A stretch of 64,000 nt of DNA from assembly GCA_964019695.1 (NCBI GenBank), contig OZ026527.1, forward strand, positions 79,278,831 to 79,342,830, written 5' to 3'. The notes under the pieces were generated by a model that searched no databases, was not told where the DNA came from, and was given only the letters and a program-made list of their open reading frames with translations. This stretch comes from Loripinus fragilis (Eukaryota > Mollusca > Bivalvia > Lucinida > Lucinidae). Of the stretch, positions 53,641 to 64,000 are shown in pieces. Numbering within the stretch: the stretch's first letter is position 1; every line of letters starts with the position of its first letter. Position numbers and translations under genes: made by a program.

Positions 53641-54529
53641 CCCACAACATAATGTTTTGGTTGAGAATGAGACAATTAATTTCTCTGTAAGCAGTCATAA
53701 CTAAAGCCCTGATATATGCCATTGCAAACTGATATTTACCTACAGGTTTTTACAAAATAAGTTTCTGATAAGTTTTTATAATAGTGTTTTTGAGCATTTT
53801 GACAGCGTTCCCCCCAGCGTGTGAAATGTAAAACTACAACTGTATGCAAAAAGATTAGTTTGGTCACGGGGGGAAAGCACCTCAGTAAACCTTTTTTTAT
53901 TTTCTATATGTTGAATAGCAAAAACGGAGTTTTCAACCCATTTTTTTCAATTGGTACTTGTCCAATGAGAAAACGGCTTTTGTGGATAAGTCGAGGGTTG
54001 AACCTACTATCTTTTTCATAGAAAAAATATCATTTTCTTTGAAACTTTTCTCTGGTCATTTTTATGGGCAATCCTTCATTAAGACTGTCCGAGGTCCTTT
54101 GCAGCTTGAACTGGACGTCATCTGATACACTGGACAGGGCACTGGACTTGGGACAGGATTGAGCCTAGCCCGTAAGTTCGGTGACTATTTTGATATTGCC
54201 ACAGCTTTTCTTTTTGATGGCATGACTGACTTCATCAAAGTTTGAAGAGATAATGATATTTGTTGTAATAATTTGGCAAACTGTCGCCCCAGGGGGTTTA
54301 CTCTAATATTTTCATACAAGCTCTGGTCATTTTTGGGGTTCAAAATTTTGAATTTCAATATTTTTGGGGGTTTTCAGAAAAATGAATATTTTTGGGTATT
54401 AAGATTTTGTGGATACTTTTTGGGGCCATCACAATATTGGACTATAATTAGGGGACATTTCTATGCATTTTAGGATCTTTTATAAAGTCAAGGTACAGAA
54501 TAGGGAATATTTTTTTAGTTGCTAAAATT

Positions 54530-54645
54530 TCATTTTTTTTGGGGGGGGGGGGTGCTTGAAACTCCTGATATTTTTCTAGGTGAGATGCTGGGCCAGAGCC
54601 TACGTATGAAGAAAAAATGAGAGTTTCCCCCCCCCCCCCCCCCAG
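54530..54645. repeat. G-run and C-run pair
   Basis: A run of about 12 G (54540-54551) and one of about 17 C (54627-54643) lie within 100 bp, so they can pair or each form four-stranded DNA. Confidence 0.7.
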
Positions 54646-54986
54646 GACTGTCGCATGACAATCACTTAATCGTGCACGTTCATGGGAGGTCGTGACACTA
54701 CCCTAGCACTACCAGCTTGAATCGTACTAGCACTGTATCAAATCGTGGAGACATCATGAGCGTTCATAGCTCCACCGTGGTGAATTGTAGTGCTGCCATC
54801 ATGAGACGTAGAGGATTCGTAGATTAATCGTGCAGACACTGTTGGAGCATCGTGATCGAGACACTGTATTGTTGCTCGATTTTCTTTTTTTCCATCCCGA
54901 GGCATCCCGATTTTACCATCTGGTTCAAATCGGGACGAGTCGTGGTGAATCGTTGCCGGAATCGTGACTGTGTAACTGGGGCGTTA

Positions 54987-55678
54987 CTTTTTTTGGTCTG
55001 CAATAGAGGGGGTTATGCATTTTGAAGCCTGCAGTCCAGCAACATGTACTTTCACAGTCAAAAAACAAAGCCAAATGATTTTTTTTTGTTTTCTTTTTCC
55101 AAATTTCAAAAATAGCATTCCCTGGCATATTGATACCCTTAGGTCATTCTCATCTGCTATATTAGGCCACCAAAGTTGATTCTTGGCTTGCTTAATGAAG
55201 ATAGACATCAGACTTCAGCAAGGCTGTCTTCCCTGGTCCCGGGTATTCGGGCCGGACCACTTTTTTGAGTATGCTTTCTACCCTGTCCTTTTTTGGCTCA
55301 TATTTATTTGTGCTTACCTCTGATTTTATTCAAACGTGCCATTTGTACGTCACGTCACGGCAGCCCTGAGAATTACACTTGTTGCATGTGTCATCAATCA
55401 TGTAGACCTAGGGAAGGTGTGAAAAGAGCAGTCACAGAGATATGGACGTTATGTCCAGAGAAAACCTGATGTAGCAGCATGCCAACAATAAAGGTGCAGA
55501 CTAGCCTGCACATCTGGGCAGTCTGATCAGCCTCTTTATTGTTTACCCTCTGGAAAGTATAATTGAAAAACTTGATACACACAAAATTTCAGCATTCTTG
55601 ATAATCTTTGTAACTGAGCAGATTGGTTTGAGTCTTGCATGGTCGGAAACCCCTGATAATTTCTTTGATCCAGTTTTA
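54987..55678. other. Unassigned stretch
   Basis: Contains a TGATCAGCCTCTTTATTGTTTAC fragment of the dispersed GATCAG repeat near 55,525. No gene recognised. Confidence 0.35.
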
Positions 55679-56557
55679 TTACAGCCCCGTTTGGGATGTC
55701 TGTCATTCCGTCCGTCCGTTCATCTGTCCGTCCATCATAATTTCGTTGCTGCTCAATATCTTGAGAAATCTTTTATAGAATTTATCCAAATTTTGTATGT
55801 GCATTGATATTGACATGATCTAGCTTGGGATTGTTACATGTCATTTTCCGAAATTTGTACCAGAGTCATGGCCCTTGTTTCCGCTCAATATCTTGAGAAC
55901 AAATGGACAGAATTTCTTCAAATTTTATATATGCATTTATATTGACAAGATCTAGCTTGGGATTGTTACACGCTATTTTTCGCTCATTTGTACCAGAGTT
56001 ATAGCCCTTGATTTATGCCAAAATTTCGTTTCCTCTCAATATCTTGAGAACTAAGTGACAGAATTTCACCAAATTTTATATATGCATTCATATTGACAAG
56101 ATCTATATTTGGATTGCCACACGACATTTTCTGCACATTTGTACCAGAGTTATGGCCCTTGATTTGCCCCTAAATTTCGTTTCCACTCAATATCTTGAGA
56201 ACAAATTGTCATGAGTTCACCAAAATTTATATATGCCTTCAAATTAACAAGATCTAGCTTTGGATTGTTACACGTCATTTTTCACAACTTTTTACAGGAG
56301 TAATGGCTCCTTATTTTCCGCCAAAATTTCGTTTCAGCTCAATAACTTGGGAACAAATTGATAGAATATCACTAAATTTTATATGCATTCATATTGACAA
56401 GATCTTGTTTGTAACAGAGCTATGGCCCTTGACTGATGTCAGAATTTGTTCCGGCTTGATATATTTAGGCTTTCATGCAAATTATCTTTAGAACTTGGCC
56501 TTTTTCATAATATAAAAGCGCTGCAGCGAGGCTAGAGTCATTTTCTGACAATTCTAG
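55679..56557 (+). mobile_element. Helentron/pearl-like element (TATAGCCCCG family), copy 1
   Basis: The 5' TTACAGCCCCGTTTGGGATG is followed by a CCGTCCGTCCGTT microsatellite and five ~150-bp core units with TTATATATGCATTCATATTG, GACAAGATCTA and AGTTATGGCCCTTGATTT. The 3' end carries GCGCTGCAGC and a terminal CTAG (56554-56557) followed by T. Confidence 0.7.
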
Positions 56558-56584
56558 TTTCCCTCAAATTGACGATGTGCTTTT

Positions 56585-56687
56585 TATAGCCCCGCTTTGA
56601 AAAAGGGGGGCTATATAGGATTTGGGTTGTCTGTCATTCCGTCCGTTCGTCCATTCATTTGTTCGTTCGTCTGTCATAATATCTTCT
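56585..56687 (+). mobile_element. 5' end fragment of a TATAGCCCCG-family element
   Basis: TATAGCCCCGCTTTGAAAAA with its hairpin partner GGGGGGCTATATAG and the CCGTCCGTTCGTCC microsatellite, then cut by the next copy of the same family after about 103 bp. Confidence 0.65.
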
Positions 56688-59060
56688 TATAGCCCTGCTT
56701 TGAAAAGCAGGGTTGGCATAAAACCCGGGTTTTATCATAAAGCCCAACCCGGTGGGTTTTACGGGTTTTATGAGGGTGGGTTTTTGGGGTTTTATGGGTT
56801 TTATGTGGGTTTTATAAATCTGAAAGTTTATCATTAAAATAATCAATCCAGCTGCTACCTTACAGTTTTCTGTGCAAACAGTACTGGTCTAAAGAGAAAC
56901 AGCCTGATCAGGATTAAAGCTGTTTGCATTTCTGTCTGCATCTTTTGATTGTATTATTACTTTGTGGTAAAATTTAGGCTGATTGCAAAAAACTGTGGGG
57001 ATATTCCAGAATTTAGAAAAATAACATTAGTATTGTTGTGACTGCATGTGATTCACACCTCTGGGCAGTAATTGAGCAATTATCCTTGGCTATTGAAATT
57101 ATGGTCAAATGCAGTCATGCTGGTCCTACTTACAAAAGTGTGAATATATTTTAATATATTCTTTTTGGATAATGGAAACTTATTCACATTCTGGAATAGA
57201 ACATACATACTGTACATAAAGTTTATTCAGGCTTTAGCATAAAACAGCTCATCACTAATTAGTTAGCTTTAAAATTTTCATTTACTGCCAATATGATCAA
57301 GCAATAAGACCCAGTGTGGATTTGTTTATATTAATGAAGCCCAAGATATTTTTTTCAGGGGAAAGATGACATTGGTAGACTGGTATAATCATGATAATAG
57401 ACAAGATAATAATAATCAGATATAGTTGCAAACTGACTTGTCTGTATTGTGTAATTTAATCACTATCTCACTATTACTCTTTAAACTGATTAAAATATGG
57501 CTATATAGAATCATTTCTCCACTTTTATATCTATCATCAGACTAAAAACCGAGAATTTATATGACCAAAAATTCATAAAACCCGCATATTGCCCAAAGTG
57601 GATAATATGACCTTATTGCCCAACCCGGGTAAACCCGGGTTTTATGGGGTGGGTTTACCCGGGCGGGTAATATCGTGTCAACCCTGTTGAAAAGGGGGGG
57701 GGGGGGAGGGGCTACATAGGATTTGGGTTTTTGAGTTGTCTGTTATTCTGTCCATTCGTTCATCCGTCCGTTCGTCTGTCATAACTTTTTCGTTTCCGCT
57801 TTATATCTTGAACAGTTTTATAGATTTTAACAAAATTTTGAATGTGCATTGATATTGACATGATCTAGATTGGGATAGTTGCACAACATTTTTTGTTATT
57901 TGTACTAGAGTTATGCCCCTTGATTTACGCCAAAATTTAGTTTTGACTCAATATCTTGAGAACAAATTGACAGGTTTTCTCTAAATTTTATATATGCATT
58001 CATATTGACAAGATGTAGCTTGGGGATTGTTACACATCAATTTTCACACATTTGTACCAGAGTTATGGCCCTTGATTTACACCAAAATTTCTTTTCCGCT
58101 CAATGTCTCGAGAACAAATGGACAGAATTTAACCAAATTTTATATATGCATTCATATTGACTAGATCTACGTTGGGATTGTTACACATCCTTTTTCGCAT
58201 ATTATTACCAGAGTAATGGCCCTTGATTTAAGTCAAAATTTTGTTTCCTCTCATCATCTTGAGATCAAATTGATAGAATTTTACCAAATTTTATATATGC
58301 ATTCATATTCAAATTGACAAGATCTACATTGGGATTGTTATACATCATTTTTCGCACATTTGTACCAGAGTTATTGCCATTGATTTACGCCAAATTTCGT
58401 TTCTATTCAATATTTTGAGAACAAATGGACAGATTTTATATATGCATTCATATTGACAAGATCTACGCTTGGATTGTGACACATCATTTTTTGCACAGTT
58501 GTACTAGGGTTATGGCCCTTGGTTTACACCAAAATTTCGTTTCCATTCAATATCTTGAAAACAATTGGATATAATTTCACCTCCATATTTACAAGATCTA
58601 CATTGGGATGTTACACATCATTTTTCGCACATTTGTACCAGAGTTATGGCCCTTGATTTAGGCCAAAATTTCCTTTCCGTTCAATATCTTCAGAACAAAT
58701 GGACAGAATTTCACCAAATTTTATATATGCAATCATATTGACAAAATCTACGTCGGGATTGTTACACATCAATTTTGCTCATTTGTAGCAGAGTTATGGC
58801 CCTTGATTTACGAAAAAAAAAATCTCCACTCAATATCTTAAGGAAAAATGGACAGATTTTGACCTAACTTTATATGACTTTTTTATACTGACAAGATCTA
58901 CGTTGGGATTATTAGCTGTCATTTTTTGAAAATTTGTAAGAGTTATGCCCACGATTGATGTCAGAATTACATTACCACTCAATATCCTGAGAAACTCTGT
59001 CCTTTTACTGTATGCAAAGCATTGCAGCTGGGCTTTAGTCAGATTCTCTTACAATTCTAG
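56688..59060 (+). mobile_element. Helentron/pearl-like element, copy 2, split by a hAT-like insertion
   Basis: Starts TATAGCCCTGCTTTGAAAAG, is interrupted by 56708-57686, and continues with GGGGCTACATAGGATTTGGG, a microsatellite and eight or nine ~150-bp core units. The 3' end is a stem region (GCAGCTGGGC) and terminal CTAG (59057-59060), followed directly by another element's TTTAGCTCACC. Confidence 0.7.
56708..57686. mobile_element. 979-bp hAT-like non-autonomous element
   Basis: Ends are CAGGGTTGGCA and TGTCAACCCTG (inverted, one difference), and TTGAAAAG is duplicated perfectly outside (56700-56707 and 57687-57694). CAGGGTTG ends and an 8-bp TSD are diagnostic of hAT. Both subterminal regions are dense in AAAACCCGGGTTTTA- and GGGTTTTATGGGTTTTATG-type repeats facing inwards, likely transposase-binding or structural. 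No transposase; mobilised in trans if at all. Confidence 0.9.
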
Positions 59061-59512
59061 TTTAGCTCACCTGTGCCGAAGGCTCATTGGTAAGCTAATA
59101 GTATACCAGTCACTCCTGCGTCCGTCCGTCGTCCGCCCTTCAACATTTCAAACATCTCTGAAACCACTGGGCCAATTTAACTCAAATTTCATATGGAGAC
59201 TCCTTAGGACGCGGAAACAAAGTTTGTTCAAATGGTCCTGGTCACATGACCAAGATGGCCACCACGCCCATATATGGTAAAACCCCTCTAAAAATCTTCT
59301 TCTCCAGAACCAGAATGCCGATGACCTTCGGACTTGGTATGTAGCATTGTGGGTGTTCGGCCTACCAAGTTTATTTGAATAATGATCCTACAATGTAGGT
59401 TGACCTTGACCTACTTAACGTCATGGTTAAATTTGTTTCCTAATGCATTTAAATGGGGAATTTTTTGAAAAGTTGATTTTCTGAAAACCGTTAAAGCCAA
59501 AGTCATTATTGG
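59061..59512 (+). mobile_element. 5' fragment of an AGCTCACCTG-family element
   Basis: AGCTCACCTGTGCCGAAGGC, CGTCCGTCCGTCGTCCG, GTCACATGACCAAGATG and TGACCTTGACCTACTTAACG match 48592 onward for about 450 bp, then similarity ends. It begins exactly where the previous element ends. Confidence 0.65.
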
Positions 59513-60662
59513 GACCTTCAGGGGCTTTGGGGATCTGGGAAGAATGGCTATTTATTTTTAGGGAGCTGGGGAGCACTGGTTATTATTTTCAGGGATTTGG
59601 GGAGCAAGCTCATAGTTTTGGGGATTTAGGGAGCCCTGCAAAAAAGTAAAAAAAATCTCACCTTATAGGAAAAGCCTTCATTTCGTTTTGATTAAAAAAA
59701 AATCTTCAGCTTCTGGGTGGGAACCCCCAGACCCCCCCCTTGGAAATCAAAATGTATTTACTTTTGTGCTACATGCTTATGGTGACTGGTAGGGCGAATC
59801 TTTTTGACTATTGTTGTGTGCGGATCCAGAAAGTTTTGTCAGAGGGGGTCCAAATTTGTTAACTTTTTTTTTTCAGTTGATGAGGATATAGAGGTTCCAA
59901 ATACCACTATAAATGGGCCATTGTCGGCCTGCCAGTGAAATGCCGGCAGGCCGATGATGGTCCAACATTAAATGCTGGCTTCGTAGCTTTGTGATTTCAG
60001 GGTATTGCAAGGAAACTCTATATTTTGGTGATTTTTTTCTGGGGGGTCCGGACCCCCTGTGCCCCCCTCTGGATCTGCCAACGATTGTGGAAAATTACCC
60101 TTAAAACTGTTGATTTTTAGGTTGATAATAATGTATTTTGGGACACTAAGAATGCGCCAGATTGCACCATTTTAATAAAAAAAATCCGCGGGAGCATGCT
60201 CCCGAATCCCCTAGCACAAATCTGAATTCACATCATTACAGGGCTATCTATGCGCCTGGTATGTAATGTTTGATGTAAAAAAGACAAAGCCTCCATTTTT
60301 ATTTTCATTTCTTTGGCTTCTGTGGGCTATCTGCAAAATGTGAAAGTATTTATTTTTGTACTAGTATGGGCATCTGGATTGATCTTGGAGAAAAATATGG
60401 CACAAAATTTGGGTTGTTGATTTATTATTCTAAAAATTGTTGGTTTTTAGGTTGATAATAACATACTTTGGAACACTCAGAATGCACCAGATCATACCAT
60501 TTTTATCAATATTTTTCAGGGGGAGCATGCCCCCGCACCCCCCTAGCGCAAGTGTGAATCTACATCATAACAGGACAAACTACGCAACTGATATGTAATT
60601 CTCTATCTAGGTAATTAGATGATTTTTTATTAAAACTTGGATGAATGTTGATCAGATATTAT
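59513..60662. repeat. Diverged tandem duplication and C-run repeat
   Basis: A ~165-bp unit (GTTGATTTTTAGGTTGATAA ... GGAGCATGCTCCCG ... CCTAGCACAA) occurs at 60105-60265 and again at 60430-60600, strongly diverged. GGGGTCCGGACCCCCTG at 60043 belongs to the repeat of 28.66 kb. Phrases such as TTTGGGGATTTAGGGAGC repeat at 59530-59635. No gene. Confidence 0.55.
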
Positions 60663-60663
60663 C

Positions 60664-62053
60664 AGCTCACCTGAGCAGAAGGCTCGTGGGTGAGCTAATA
60701 GTATACCAGTCACTCTGGCGTCCGTCCGTCCGTCTGTCAACATTTTCAAACACATTCTCCTCTGAAACCACTCGGCCAAATAAACTCAAATTTCATATGG
60801 AGACTCCTTAGGACGCGGGAACAAAAGTTTGTTCAAATGGTCCTGGTCACATGACCAAGATGGCTGCCATGCCCATATATGGTAAAAAAACTTTAAAAAT
60901 CTTCTTCTCCAGAACCAGAAGTCGGATGACCTTGGGACTTAGTATGTAGCATAAGAGATGTGGGGCCTACCAAGTTTGTTCAAATAATGATCCTAGGTTG
61001 ACCTTGACCTACTTAACGTCAAGGTCAAACTTTGCTTCCTAATGCATTTAAATGTAATTTTTTTGAAAAGTTGATTTTTTTGAAAACTGTGGAAGCCTTA
61101 GATATTATTCTCACTTGATATGTTTAACCTAATGAGACAATGGCTATAAATAAGTTCCAAAGGTCAAGGTTGACCTTTGACCTTCCAGCTTAGGTCGCTC
61201 ATATTGGAGTCTCGTCAATATATTAAAACATAGTTTTCTCACAAGTCATTGGCCCAATTGTTAAATTAGCCAAAAATATACAAAAAATTTAAGTCACATG
61301 ACCAAGATGACAGCCATGCCCATAAAAGGTAAAAAACCCTTTAAATATCTTCTTCTCCAGAACCAGAAGGCCAGTGACCTTGAGACTTGGAATGTAGCAT
61401 TGGGGATGTGGGGCCTACCAAGTTTGTTCAAATGATGATTTCAAGATGACTTTGACCTACTTAACGTCAAGGTCAAATTTGCTTCCTTATGCATTTAAAT
61501 GGAAATTTTTTTGAAAAGTTGATTTTTTGAATATTGCGGAAGCCTAAGTCATTATTCTCACTTGATATGTTCAATCTAGTGTCTATAAATAAGTTTCAAA
61601 GGTCAAGGTTGACCTTTTACCTTTCAGCCAAGGTTGCTCATATTGGAGTCCCATCAACATATTAAAACATAGTTTTCTCAGAAACCACTTGGCCAATTGA
61701 AATCAAATTTCATATGACAACTCCTTATGATTGGTTAACCAAAAATTATACAAATTGTTATGGTCATATGACTAAGATGGCATCCACACCCATATATGGT
61801 AAAAACTCTTTAAATATCTTCTTCTCTGGAACCAAAAGGCTATTGGCTTTTGGATTTGGTATGTAGCATTGGGGATGTTGGCCCTACCAATTTTGCACAA
61901 ATGATGAATCTAGGTTGACTTTGACCTACTTAATGGCAAGGTCAAATTTGATTCTTATGCATTTATATGGGGAAAATCTTAAAATGTTCATTTTTCTATA
62001 ACTGTTTAAGCCGAAATCATAATACTTGTCTAATAATGTCTAAGAAAATCTAG
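60664..62053 (+). mobile_element. AGCTCACCTGAGC-family element, 3'-truncated copy
   Basis: Starts AGCTCACCTGAGCAGAAGGC, (GTCC)n at 60719, then core units colinear with 48592-50000, including TGACCTTGACCTACTTAACG. It ends at AAAATCTAG|TTTT near 62053 without the usual 3' hairpin, so the end is shortened or altered. Confidence 0.65.
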
Positions 62054-62267
62054 TTTTATCTTTTGGAAAAAAAAACAGGGCCTCGCCAACCAGAAAACCA
62101 AAAGATCTAGCTGTCCCAATCAAATCTAGAGAGCATTCATCCATACAGGTCTACTCTACCAGGTACAGCAATATTCTGTCGCTGGGGTGGCATTGGGGGT
62201 GCTGAGTGGGTCAAAAACTTTAGCATGGGGATTTGCGATGGCGCCCCATCGACTGCACATTCTAGTT
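62054..62267 (+). mobile_element. Possible 3' end of another Helentron-like element
   Basis: GATGGCGCCCCATC (hairpin) lies 10-12 bases before a CTAG (62263-62266) followed by TTT, as in the other 3' ends. No matching 5' end is recognised nearby. Confidence 0.4.
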
Positions 62268-62446
62268 TGAATTGTTACAACAACAATTAAGGGACTTTGA
62301 GGCCTTGCTATGCAGTTATAATATATTGGCTACCTTTACTCTTATCACAACAGGGTTTTGAACTTGTATTGCATCTACCTGTATACATTTAGTTCATTGT
62401 ATAGCCAGGGTATTATACATGTGACTGTGTACAGTCACAGATTTAT

Positions 62447-63180
62447 TATGCCCCGGCCATGACAATTGCTGGGGCATTAAATGTTACCCCTGTCGGTCCA
62501 TCTGTCCTTCCGTACGTTTGTACATACTTCACACCCAGCGACGTCCGCTCTCTCAGTCAAATAGTTCTAATCAGAATTTTATGAAACTTGGTCACATTGT
62601 TTAGTACCATAAAATCTTCTTCCAGTTCGATAATGGTCCATATCGCACCATGCCTTCATGAGTAATGGCCCTTTGTCTATGAAAATGCGCCATTTGAAAC
62701 GATGTTCGCTCTCTAAATACTTTTGATCAGAATTTGATGAAACTTGGTCAGATTGTTTTGTAGCATGATGTCTTCTTCAAGATTGATTATGGTCCATACT
62801 GCACGATGCTTTCAAGAGCTATGACTCTTTGTTTATGAACATTCATCGTTTCAAACAACTTCTGCTCTCTAAGATGAATAGTTTTGATGAGAATTTTATG
62901 AAACTTGGTCACATTGTTTAATATTATAATGTCTTCTTCAAGCTTGATAATGGTTCATATCGCAACATGCTTTGAGGAGTTATTGCCCTCAGTTTGTGAA
63001 ATTTATCTTTTGAAACGACATCTGCTCTCTAAGATGAATATTTTCGATAAGAATTCAATGAAACATTGTCACATTGTTTAGTACCATAATGTCTTCTTCA
63101 AGTTCCAGAATGGCCCATATTGCATCATGCCTTCAGGAGTTATTGCCCTTTGTTTATGACAATTCCAGTGACATGCTTAC
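62447..63180 (+). mobile_element. Helentron/pearl-like element (ATTATGCCCC family), 3'-truncated
   Basis: Begins ATTATGCCCCGGCCATGACA with hairpin partner TGGGGCATTAA, a short GTCC-type tract (GGTCCATCTGTCCTTCCG) and four ~180-bp core units with ATGAAACTTGGTCACATTGT and GTCTTCTTCAAG. The 3' end is missing. Confidence 0.6.
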
Positions 63181-63630
63181 ACACACAATCACAGCCTCAA
63201 AGGCTGAAAGGAAAACTTGTTCAGTGTATATCACAACATTTGTAACCCCCTTTTGAAAACCATTTCTGTGCAAGGCATTCATATACTTTTCTCTTTCCTT
63301 TTTTTCAGATGAATGATGTGTGGAATCTTTCAGGCTAGCTAAAAAGAAATTTCAGCTTTAAACAAGAGATTTGCAGCACTTTAAATAGAGGTAACTCTTT
63401 GCATGCTGGGTAATTTTGTATAATTTTTTGTCATCCGCAGATTTTTTCAAAATCAGCTTTTCAAAAATTTCTTTCAGGAATACATACCATCAGATTGTGA
63501 GCTTGGATCCAGGTCAGGCCAGACACTTTTTTGGGCTTTTCTTCCAAAAGTTATCAGCAGAAACTTGTGGGTTAAGAATTAATTCTAGGAGATGCATTTA
63601 CAAGAAAATACATTATTTGACCTTTACCAC
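63181..63630. other. Unassigned, with AACTCTTTGCATGC motif
   Basis: AACTCTTTGCATGCTGGGTA at 63391 and GTCATCCGCAG at 63430 belong to the small TIR repeat found in the palindrome arms. No gene recognised. Confidence 0.4.
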
Positions 63631-63830
63631 ATGAAATATTGCCCGGTACCCTCTACATCATGTGACCTAACTAGGTACAAAGTTTGAAGGTGCTTGGTCT
63701 AATGGTTTTGGAGTAGATACATTTACAAGAAATGTGACAGACGGACGCACAGATGGATGGATGGACAGATGGACAATGGAGGGACTTTGGTACAAAATTA
63801 ATATATCCTTTTTTTTCTAAAGAAAAAAGC
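63631..63830 (-). mobile_element. Pearl-like fragment in reverse orientation
   Basis: GTGACAGACGGACGCACAGA followed by TGGATGGATGGACAGATGGA is the complement of the GTCC-type tract, with core-like GGTACAAAGTTTGAAGGTGC before it. Only the 5' part of a minus-strand element is recognisable. Confidence 0.45.
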
Positions 63831-63923
63831 GGGTGTTATAAAGAACTGTCTCATTGAGATATTGTACTTTTGAGTATTCAGAAAGTATGTTATGGTTGAG
63901 AATAAGAAAATTAATACTTGCAC

Positions 63924-64000
63924 TCCTGCCATGACAATAGCAGAGGCATTAAGTCTTACCTCTATCCAACCATCTGTTTATGTGTACGTCTTCCTCTGTT
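63924..64000 (+). mobile_element. 5' end of an ATTATGCCCC-family element, cut by the window edge
   Basis: CTGCCATGACAATAGCAGAG then GCATTAAGTCTTACCTCTAT aligns with 62455-62505. Continues beyond the window. Confidence 0.5.

Larger units (their letters stand above)
52619..54983. mobile_element. 2.37-kb Harbinger-like element with TTA target
   Basis: Left AGCCCCAGTTACACATTCAT and right TGACTGTGTAACTGGGGCG are inverted, and TTA flanks both (52616-52618 and 54984-54986). A 3-bp TWA duplication with GCCCC...GTTACAC ends is typical of PIF/Harbinger. Subterminal regions on both sides are rich in TCGTAG/TCGTGG and GGGACGAGTCG motifs facing inwards. The interior has no Harbinger transposase or Myb-like gene, so non-autonomous. 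Confidence 0.7.

Noticed and set aside
58945..59280. 111-residue frame across two Helentron-like elements
   Set aside because: It spans the junction of two unrelated repeats and has no domain signature.

Overview
The window looks like gene-poor nuclear DNA of an animal, most likely a bivalve mollusc and probably a clam. The evidence: no operons or bacterial signals; AT-rich sequence full of nested repeats; vertebrate-type TTAGGG telomere repeats inside the sequence; oyster 'pearl'/Helentron-like elements with GTCC microsatellites and tandem core repeats; and a Penelope-like retroelement of the Naiad type whose reading frame is interrupted only by TGA codons. As I recall the literature, selenocysteine-encoding Naiads were described from clams and spiders. 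I recognise no host gene, and every coding piece I can name belongs to a transposable element.

Layout. 1-4.3 kb: 3' part of an env-bearing Ty3/gypsy-type LTR retroelement (integrase end, env splice acceptor, a broken env gene, a tandem array and a probable 3' LTR). 4.4-7.4 kb: a MITE, a fold-back element and a 1.8-kb TIR element. 8-10 kb: a telomere-like tract, short duplications and a LINE 3' remnant. 10.17-16.14 kb: a 5,976-bp element with ~80-bp TIRs and a 5-bp target duplication (TSD). 16.6-17.9 kb: a decayed Mutator/Kolobok-like transposase gene on the minus strand. 20.8-24.5 kb: a Helentron-like element split by a TIR element, PLE-tail repeats, and a CAGGG-ended transposon.

26.4-35.3 kb is a nested island: a mariner-like outer element holds a second TIR element, which holds a pogo-like MITE and a 3.48-kb near-perfect palindrome with an 8-bp TSD. 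The pogo MITE holds a 3.9-kb TTAA element, which holds three copies of a MITE, one split by a tRNA-derived SINE with a 15-bp TSD.

37.8-41.7 kb is the most interesting object: a Naiad-type PLE with an N-terminal GIY-YIG endonuclease and a C-terminal reverse transcriptase. It has five in-frame TGA codons and no in-frame TAA or TAG before its end, at least two of the TGAs at expected Cys positions, and a SECIS-like RNA fold straddling the terminal stop. Four frameshifts show that this copy is itself inactive. 42-48.4 kb holds several TIR and fold-back elements, one with perfect TGACGTCA sites in both ends. 48.6-50.3 kb and 55.7-64 kb are mainly Helentron/pearl-like elements, one carrying a 979-bp hAT-like insertion with a perfect 8-bp TSD. 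52.6-55.0 kb is a Harbinger-like element.

All calls come from reading the sequence by eye. Boundaries marked by TSDs are exact; the others are approximate.
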